Below, piece by piece: positions 58,633-64,000 of a stretch of DNA of 64,000 nucleotides; positions within the stretch are counted from its first letter, which is position 1; every line of letters starts with the position of its first letter. The DNA lies in contig JAHDES010000014.1 in the NCBI GenBank assembly GCA_020628645.1, forward strand, positions 35,457-99,456, written 5' to 3'. A model generated the notes under the pieces. That model did no database searches and was not told the DNA's origin. It worked only from the letters and a program-made list of their open reading frames with translations. Position numbers and translations under genes: made by a program. The DNA comes from Saprospiraceae bacterium (GTDB lineage Bacteria > Bacteroidota > Bacteroidia > Chitinophagales > Saprospiraceae).

Positions 58633-60075
58633 ATGATAAAAGACTGTACCTCAGTATGGGATAGTTGTCTGCGTACCATTCGTAGAAATGTCAACTCACA
58701 GAGCTTCAAGACTTGGTTTGAGCCTATTCGCCCTGTACGGCTAGTCAATAATGCACTCACCATTCAAGTACCCAATAAATTTTTCTATGAATGGCTAGAA
58801 GAACATTATGTTTCTTTATTGAAAATGACCATCCGACAGGAGTTGGGTGAAAAAGGACGTTTGGAGTATCAGATACTCATGAACAAGCCTCATCAGCAAA
58901 ATCATCGCTTTGTTCCTCAAACGCCTTCAACTAGTACAAAAGCTCCATCTACAAGTAAAGGTTTTCAACCGGGCATGGTGGACTCGGGAAATATTAAAAA
59001 TCCATTTGTTATACCAGGGATCAAAAAGCTAAAAATTGATCCTCAACTCAATCCTGCTTATACCTTTGATACCTTTATTGAAGGAGACTGCAATCGTTTA
59101 GGACGTTCGGCAGGAATGGCAATTGCCAAACGACCGGGTGGTACAGCATTTAATCCATTGGTGATTTTTGGAGATGTAGGCTTGGGCAAAACTCATTTAG
59201 CTCAAGCGATTGGTAATGAGATTTTGATGAATATGCCTGAAAAGACAATCTTGTATGTCTCTTCGGAAAAATTTACCAATCAAATTATCCAATCTATCAA
59301 AAATAATGCAGTTAATGATTTTGTGAATTTTTATCAATTAATTGATATATTAATAGTAGATGATATACAATTTCTTGCCAATAAAAGTAAAACACAAGAA
59401 ATTTTCTTCCACATTTTTAACCAATTACACCAAAATGGTAAACAATTGATCTTAACTTCTGATCGTGCACCCAAAGATTTGGATGGTATGGAAGAACGAT
59501 TGATTTCTCGTTTTAAATGGGGACTGAGTGCCGACTTGCAAGCTCCTGATTTAGAGACCCGTATGGCTATTTTAGAAGCCAAAATGTCGAAAGAAGGAGT
59601 AGAATTACCCTATAATGTTACAGAATTTATCTGCTACAATATTAAAAACAATATCCGCGAACTAGAAGGCGTATTAGTCTCCTTGATTGCTCAATCCTCC
59701 CTAAACCGAAGAGAAATAGATTTAGATTTAGCAAAAGAAGTAATCAAAAATTTTGTTAAGCAAATCAATAAAGAAATCACGGTAGATTTTATTCAAAAAT
59801 TAGTTGCCGATCACTTTGATGTCCCTGTAGAAAAATTAGCAAGCAAAACACGAAAGCGTTCTATTGTAATTGCACGGCAATTATCGATGTATTTAGCGAA
59901 AAACTTGACCAATAAATCACTCAAAGCCATTGGAGAAAATTTTGGAGGCCGTGACCATAGTACCGTAATCTATTCGTGTAAAACAGTTCAAGATTTATTG
60001 GATACAGATATGATCTTTAAAGATACCGTAACGGATTTAGAGAAAAAGATTAAAATGAGTCTTAATGAAAAATAG
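58633..60075 (+). CDS. dnaA: Chromosomal replication initiator protein DnaA
   Basis: 480 residues. Domain I (1-80) with WDSCLRTIRRNVNSQSFKTWF, a Thr/Ser/Pro-rich linker (90-115), the AAA+ domain with Walker A GDVGLGKT (180-187) and LIVDDIQFLANKSKTQEIFFH, and the DNA-binding domain IV ending with the signature IGENFGGRDHSTVIYSCKTVQDLL. It binds origin boxes and opens DNA for replication. The gene stands alone between the nucleotidase genes and a metacaspase gene; dnaN or other usual neighbours are not present. A terminator follows at 60107. Confidence 0.97.
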   Translation: MIKDCTSVWDSCLRTIRRNVNSQSFKTWFEPIRPVRLVNNALTIQVPNKFFYEWLEEHYVSLLKMTIRQELGEKGRLEYQILMNKPHQQNHRFVPQTPSTSTKAPSTSKGFQPGMVDSGNIKNPFVIPGIKKLKIDPQLNPAYTFDTFIEGDCNRLGRSAGMAIAKRPGGTAFNPLVIFGDVGLGKTHLAQAIGNEILMNMPEKTILYVSSEKFTNQIIQSIKNNAVNDFVNFYQLIDILIVDDIQFLANKSKTQEIFFHIFNQLHQNGKQLILTSDRAPKDLDGMEERLISRFKWGLSADLQAPDLETRMAILEAKMSKEGVELPYNVTEFICYNIKNNIRELEGVLVSLIAQSSLNRREIDLDLAKEVIKNFVKQINKEITVDFIQKLVADHFDVPVEKLASKTRKRSIVIARQLSMYLAKNLTNKSLKAIGENFGGRDHSTVIYSCKTVQDLLDTDMIFKDTVTDLEKKIKMSLNEK

Positions 60076-60106
60076 ACCCTAAAAATATTGATTTTATTAC
60101 CGATTG

Positions 60107-60145
60107 AAAGGTGAATAGTTATTGTACTGTTCACCTTTTTTCTTT
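60107..60145 (+). terminator. Rho-independent terminator of dnaA
   Basis: AAAGGTGAATAGT (60107-60119) pairs with ACTGTTCACCTTT (60126-60138) apart from one position, with a 6-nt loop and a T-run to 60141. It lies 32 bp after the dnaA stop. The rest of the 317-bp gap 60076-60392 is AT-rich with no further feature seen. Confidence 0.85.
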
Positions 60146-60392
60146 TGAAACCATCTAATCAATTGCGTATAAGGCGTAGATAGTTTTGGACATAGATATT
60201 GTTTTGTGTGTAGCTATAGCGTAATAATACCGAAGTTTGAAAGAAATTTAGTAGTGTAAACCTCAAAAATCAATATAATTTCTGATTTTAGTATAACAAA
60301 CCTCTATTATTAGTAGTGAATGCTACTTAGATGTAGGTAGAAATAAAACGTTGAATTAATTTACCTTTGAGAATCGTACAAAATCAAACAAA

Positions 60393-61151
60393 ATGAATAA
60401 CTACAACTGCGCCTATTCTCTCCATATTGGAGTTAATGAAGTCGATCCTAAGCAATATCACGATTGGGATGGAAAATTAAATTGTTGCGAAGCAGATGCT
60501 AAGGCTATGTACAAAATCGCAACAGATTTGAAGTATGCATCTAGTGAATTATTATTGACGGAAGCTGCTACAATAGATGCTTTTTATGAAAAAGTAAATC
60601 TGATAAGACAAAAACTAAAAGCAGGTGATCTATTTTGGATTTCTTTTTCTGGTCATGGTGGACAGGTTCCAGATAGAAATTTTGATGAACAAGATGGCTT
60701 AGATGAAACCCTTTGTTTTTATGATGATCAATTATTAGATGATGATATTCATGAACTTTTGAAAACCTTTGAAAAAGGAGTTCGAATTTTAATCACTTGT
60801 GATAGTTGTCATAGTGGTGATGTTCTAAGAAATATTCAAATAGAAAATTTAGAATATGGTCGTCAAAATACAAGATTAGAGTTGGAAGGCGTAGTGGCTG
60901 CTGTACGATTAATATCAAGTAGTCAAGAAGATCAATTATCTAGAGAAAAATATGGGTATGGACTATTTACCTATGAATTAATCAATACTTGGGATGATGG
61001 AAAATTTCAAGGTAATTATCAAGAATTTTATGAAGCTATCGTTTGTAAAATACCTGACTATCAAATACCCAATCATTGGGTAGCAGGCCCTGTTGACCCC
61101 GAATATGATGAATGTAAACCTTTCATCATACCCTTGTATAACCCTTCATAA
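60393..61151 (+). CDS. Metacaspase-like caspase-family peptidase (orthocaspase)
   Basis: 252 residues consisting almost only of a p20-like C14 domain. The catalytic pair is His88 (SFSGHGGQVPD) and Cys139 (TCDSCHSGD). The acidic residues after SGHGGQV (DEQDGLDET) are typical for metacaspases, which cleave after Arg or Lys. No signal peptide and no fused sensor or effector domain are visible, so it is cytoplasmic and stand-alone. Proposed roles of bacterial relatives are cell death, stress or protein turnover. Neighbours (dnaA, two-component system) give no clear partner. It starts 317 bp after dnaA and ends at a shared terminator. Confidence 0.93.
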   Translation: MNNYNCAYSLHIGVNEVDPKQYHDWDGKLNCCEADAKAMYKIATDLKYASSELLLTEAATIDAFYEKVNLIRQKLKAGDLFWISFSGHGGQVPDRNFDEQDGLDETLCFYDDQLLDDDIHELLKTFEKGVRILITCDSCHSGDVLRNIQIENLEYGRQNTRLELEGVVAAVRLISSSQEDQLSREKYGYGLFTYELINTWDDGKFQGNYQEFYEAIVCKIPDYQIPNHWVAGPVDPEYDECKPFIIPLYNPS

Positions 61152-61174
61152 ATCACTGAAACACTTGTATTCAG

Positions 61175-61216
61175 GAAGCTACTCATCTATGGATCAGTAG
61201 CTTCTTATAATTTCTT
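61175..61216. terminator. Terminator hairpin between metacaspase and response regulator genes
   Basis: GAAGCTACT (61175-61183) pairs perfectly with AGTAGCTTC (61196-61204) and is followed by a T-rich stretch. It lies in the 65-bp gap between convergent genes. Confidence 0.8.
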
Positions 61217-61852
61217 TTACAAAACCACATACTCATGTTTGATGGCATAGCGGACAAGATGCGCTAAATTGGGAACCTCCAGTTTTGCCATGATATTTCG
61301 GCGATGTGTGGTAACTGTGGTTTCTGATATATTTAATTGATCGGCAATTTCTTTAGTAATATATCCTTCTGCAATTTTCTGTAGCACCTCTATTTCCCGT
61401 TCAGTCAATTCTACTTTCTCTTCTTCTTCATTTGGCGATACGGCAACTGCTTTTTCCATGATTTCTAATCCATAATGGGTTCGTCCAGAAGCAACATTAT
61501 AGATTGCCATGATTAACTCTTCCTTACTCTTATTTTTCAAAATATAACCAGAAGCACCATTTCTCATTAACTGAATAATGAATTCTTTTTTGTGGTACAT
61601 AGAAAGGATCAATACTTTCGTTTTTTCATAAGTCGAACGAATGATTTTTGTAGCTTCAATACCGTTTGTCCCGGGCATTTCGATATCCAATACCACTACA
61701 TCTACAGGCTGAGAAGCATTGGCGAGTAGTTCTAAAACGGTATCTCCGTCATTGGCTTCGCCTACAATTTGAATGTCTTCTTTTTGGTCAATAAGCAGAC
61801 GCATTCCATCAATAAACATTTGATGGTCGTCTGCAAGTATTACATTTATCAT
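61217..61852 (-). CDS. NarL/FixJ-type response regulator
   Basis: 211 residues. Receiver domain with the acidic pocket Asp8/Asp9 and phospho-acceptor Asp56 (VVLDIEMPG), then the LuxR-type HTH (about 147-208: LTEREIEVLQKIAEGYITKEIADQLNISETTVTTHRRNIMAKL). Phosphorylation by the cognate kinase would make it bind DNA as a dimer. The kinase gene (61864-63933) ends 11 bp upstream, so the two form an operon. Targets unknown. Confidence 0.95.
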   Translation of the reverse strand: MINVILADDHQMFIDGMRLLIDQKEDIQIVGEANDGDTVLELLANASQPVDVVVLDIEMPGTNGIEATKIIRSTYEKTKVLILSMYHKKEFIIQLMRNGASGYILKNKSKEELIMAIYNVASGRTHYGLEIMEKAVAVSPNEEEEKVELTEREIEVLQKIAEGYITKEIADQLNISETTVTTHRRNIMAKLEVPNLAHLVRYAIKHEYVVL

Positions 61853-61863
61853 GGTTTATGTTT

Positions 61864-63933
61864 TTAAGTATCCTCAATGGGTATGTCGATATTGACAATT
61901 GTTCCTTTTCCTTTTCTAGTATCAATATGTTGTGTACCTTGTAGTTCTACAATACGAGATTTAATATTGGCTAAGCCCACTCCTCCTTTTGTAGAAATTG
62001 TATTTTCATCAAAACCTATTCCATCATCCTCTACTAGAATATTAATTAATTCAGTTTGTCGGATTAATGAAATATGGAGTGTATTCGCTTTCGCATGTTT
62101 TAAAGTATTGGCAACGAGTTCTTGAACAATTTTATAAATATTAATTTCTAAATGTTCTGGGATACGTTTTTTGAGATTATGGGTGTGTACGCTTACTTTG
62201 ATTTGATTACTATCATTAACTGTATCTGCCAAGTCCTTCACGGCACTTTGTAAACCAAATTTACGGAGGATTCCCTCTTGCATATCGTGTGAAATACGCC
62301 GTACTTCTTTTGCAGTTTGATTGAGTAATTCCACGGCTTTTTTGTGTTGACTTAAATCTACTTTAACAGCTTGTAGTTGCTCTCCAAAATCTGCAAAATA
62401 GAGTTTTGTCGTAGCGAGCATTGCGCCTATGGTATCGTGTAAGTCAATACCAATCCGTTTTTGGGTTTGATCGGTAGCTTCGAGTTTGGCATAGGCGAGC
62501 TTGAGTTCTTGCTCGCGTAAAATATCGTCGATTTCTAAATGGGATTGGAGAATTTCATAGCGTTGTTGGCGATTTCGGTAGTATAAAAATAAGGCAAATA
62601 AAAGTAAACCACCTATTAAAATAAGTCCTTGAGTCAGCATCATCTTAGATCGATTTTGGGTGTTAATAGATTCTAATTCAGCGGTTTTTCGTTTTTCTTC
62701 TTCGAGTTCGAGTTGAAAATCAGTAGCATCTAAACGGTTGAAATAAATGCTATCACGTAGTTCATTGTATTGTTGATTGAGGGAGGCATGGGTAGCATAA
62801 TCATTTTGGATTGCTGCGATTTTTGATATATTTCGTAGTGCTTCTGCTTTTACATAAGGATCATAGTCTTCATCGAGTTCATACATTTCAAGACACTTGA
62901 AAAATTGTTGTTTAGCTAAATTATATTGTTCTTGTTCAAAGTGAATAGTACCAATTTCATAGTAGGTTTTAGCTGAATTCCAATAGTTTTTTTTCTTTTG
63001 ATAAATATTAAGTGCTTGAAGCTGATAATCAATTGCTTTAGCATATTGATCTTTTTCTTCATAGAGAATCCCCAAATTTGTGTAAATAGCAGCTTTATTT
63101 CTTACTGATAAATACTCCATAAGTGCTTCTGCTTGCTGATAATAATCAAGTGCTTCATCTAATTGTTCTCTTTGCATTGAAATGTACCCTAATCCGATCA
63201 AAGGGCCAGCAAGGTTTGCTTTTTCACCAAGTTTCTCATAAATCGTATAGCTTTCCCTAAAATTATTTATAGCGAGATCATATTGATATAATTCACGATG
63301 AAGTTTTGCTTTGGTAAAGTAAAGACGAGCTTTACCTTTTTCATCTTTGAGGGTATTCCACACTTGAAAAGAACTGTCTGCATATAAAAAGGCTTTTTCA
63401 AAAAGACCTTCGGAATGATAAAGTTCAACTGTACTATTATAAAGATGTCCTTTTACCTCATTTATTTCATCTTTCAAAATTGCTATCCCTTTCTGAAATT
63501 GTTTTAAGGCATTTTGAAGGTCTCCTTGATAATAATAGCATAATCCTTTATTATTAAATACGCTTGCTATATCCTTTAGAATTCCAATTTTTTTTCTAAT
63601 TACTAAAGCAGAATCATATTTGATCAATGCTTTTTCAAAATTTCCATTATTCTTTGCAATGATACCAAGTCTAACATAAGTATCTCCTATTCCTTTTTCG
63701 TAGTTTAGTTGATATGCTAATTGTTTTGCCTTTACAGCATAATTTTTGGCTTCTTGATTATCAACTTTAGTATACCAATAAGATAATTCATTTAAAGAAT
63801 CAACATAAATGGAATCATGTTTCATCCCTTGAATATTAACCAATAAGCGATTAATATTGGGGTTTCCATTTGCAAAAAATGTAGAAAAAATTAGAAAGAT
63901 GACTAGCACTATGCAAGAACGGAATGAAGGCAT
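61864..63933 (-). CDS. TPR sensor histidine kinase (NarX/HisKA_3 type)
   Basis: 689 residues. Signal-like N-terminus (SCIVLVIFLIFSTFFANG), then about eight TPR units (30-370, for example ASVFNNKGLCYYYQGDLQNALKQF), a coiled segment, one membrane helix (about 430-450) and a HisKA_3 domain with phospho-acceptor His499 (IGIDLHDTIGAML). It ends with an ATP-binding domain bearing EDDGIGFDEN and GGVGLANIKSRI. TPRs probably sense periplasmic peptides or protein partners. It phosphorylates the regulator encoded next. This architecture is common in Bacteroidota. Confidence 0.95.
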   Translation of the reverse strand: MPSFRSCIVLVIFLIFSTFFANGNPNINRLLVNIQGMKHDSIYVDSLNELSYWYTKVDNQEAKNYAVKAKQLAYQLNYEKGIGDTYVRLGIIAKNNGNFEKALIKYDSALVIRKKIGILKDIASVFNNKGLCYYYQGDLQNALKQFQKGIAILKDEINEVKGHLYNSTVELYHSEGLFEKAFLYADSSFQVWNTLKDEKGKARLYFTKAKLHRELYQYDLAINNFRESYTIYEKLGEKANLAGPLIGLGYISMQREQLDEALDYYQQAEALMEYLSVRNKAAIYTNLGILYEEKDQYAKAIDYQLQALNIYQKKKNYWNSAKTYYEIGTIHFEQEQYNLAKQQFFKCLEMYELDEDYDPYVKAEALRNISKIAAIQNDYATHASLNQQYNELRDSIYFNRLDATDFQLELEEEKRKTAELESINTQNRSKMMLTQGLILIGGLLLFALFLYYRNRQQRYEILQSHLEIDDILREQELKLAYAKLEATDQTQKRIGIDLHDTIGAMLATTKLYFADFGEQLQAVKVDLSQHKKAVELLNQTAKEVRRISHDMQEGILRKFGLQSAVKDLADTVNDSNQIKVSVHTHNLKKRIPEHLEINIYKIVQELVANTLKHAKANTLHISLIRQTELINILVEDDGIGFDENTISTKGGVGLANIKSRIVELQGTQHIDTRKGKGTIVNIDIPIEDT

Positions 63934-63965
63934 AATTATCTCTAAGTTTATTTTCTTGGTACTCT

Positions 63966-63999
63966 ATAAAGAAAGGAAACTTAGGTTTCCTTTCTTTAT
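63966..63999. terminator. Terminator-like hairpin upstream of the histidine kinase gene
   Basis: Perfect 15-bp stem (ATAAAGAAAGGAAAC at 63966-63980, complement at 63985-63999) with a TTAG loop, at the right edge of the window. It probably ends a neighbouring gene that lies outside the window. Confidence 0.7.
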
Positions 64000-64000
64000 G

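Overview
The window is AT-rich bacterial DNA. It most likely comes from a member of the Bacteroidota, and the gene content resembles the Saprospiraceae or a related marine or wastewater group. The reasons are: secreted proteins with Cys-containing 'DTTY...SC' repeats, many lipoproteins and outer-membrane barrels, TolC/adaptor/permease sets, few Shine-Dalgarno-like sites before starts, and a kynurenine-type tryptophan pathway. No rRNA, tRNA, CRISPR array or complete insertion sequence was seen.

Layout. 1-4.1 kb: the start of a large secreted P-domain protein with 123-bp tandem repeats (its C-terminus is outside the window), then a tail-to-tail type II restriction-modification pair (Eco47II-like endonuclease and an HTH-fused cytosine-5 methyltransferase). 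4.2-10.9 kb: cell-envelope genes (M23 lipoprotein peptidase, a very large secreted protein of unknown function, a small outer-membrane barrel, a YpfJ-like zinc protease). 11-14 kb: TolC plus periplasmic adaptor, without a pump. 14.2-16.7 kb: tryptophan/kynurenine catabolism (hydratase, tryptophan 2,3-dioxygenase, 3-hydroxyanthranilate dioxygenase). 16.8-32.6 kb: acyl-CoA catabolism, with a paired acyl-CoA dehydrogenase, four crotonase-fold enzymes including the FadJ-type fusion, a biotin-dependent acyl-CoA carboxylase, a thiolase and an alpha/beta hydrolase. It is interrupted by a small four-helix-bundle (S23/IVP) gene set in GA/CT-rich tracts. 33-41.6 kb: a probable sulfur-oxidation module (metallo-beta-lactamase/rhodanese persulfide dioxygenase, rhodanese, SulP permease, FeS-NrfD fusion and molybdopterin oxidoreductase resembling SoeABC). 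41.7-45.8 kb: TPR lipoprotein, alpha-methylacyl-CoA racemase, alanine-glyoxylate-type aminotransferase. 45.9-52.0 kb, minus strand: an adaptor/FtsX-permease/TolC export operon with two extra genes. 52.5-61.2 kb: Uma2 nuclease-fold protein, ClpB, a 5'-nucleotidase split into two genes, DnaA and a metacaspase. 61.2-63.9 kb, minus strand: a NarL-type response regulator and its TPR histidine kinase.

How the parts work together. The persulfide dioxygenase would turn glutathione-type persulfide into sulfite, the SoeABC-like complex would oxidise sulfite to sulfate, and SulP would move sulfate. The acyl-CoA genes form a broad beta-oxidation and carboxylation toolkit, which the racemase at 43 kb would extend to branched substrates. 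The kynurenine genes feed acetyl-CoA-level products into the same metabolism.

The strongest unexplained signals are non-coding. Two short elements each occur twice in opposite orientation about 31 kb apart (1,898-2,086 with 32,799-32,952; 5,040-5,181 with 36,711-36,852). There is a 163-bp MITE-like element in front of clpB, a 222-bp nested quasi-palindrome behind clpB, a perfect 23-bp stem between convergent genes at 22.2 kb, and paired hairpins on both sides of a crotonase gene. I did not find an unmistakable new defence or signalling system. The best candidates for new biology are the SoeBC-fusion sulfur module, the acyl-CoA dehydrogenase pair in which one partner lacks the catalytic Glu motif, and the GA/CT-flanked four-helix-bundle gene with an apparently empty counterpart nearby.
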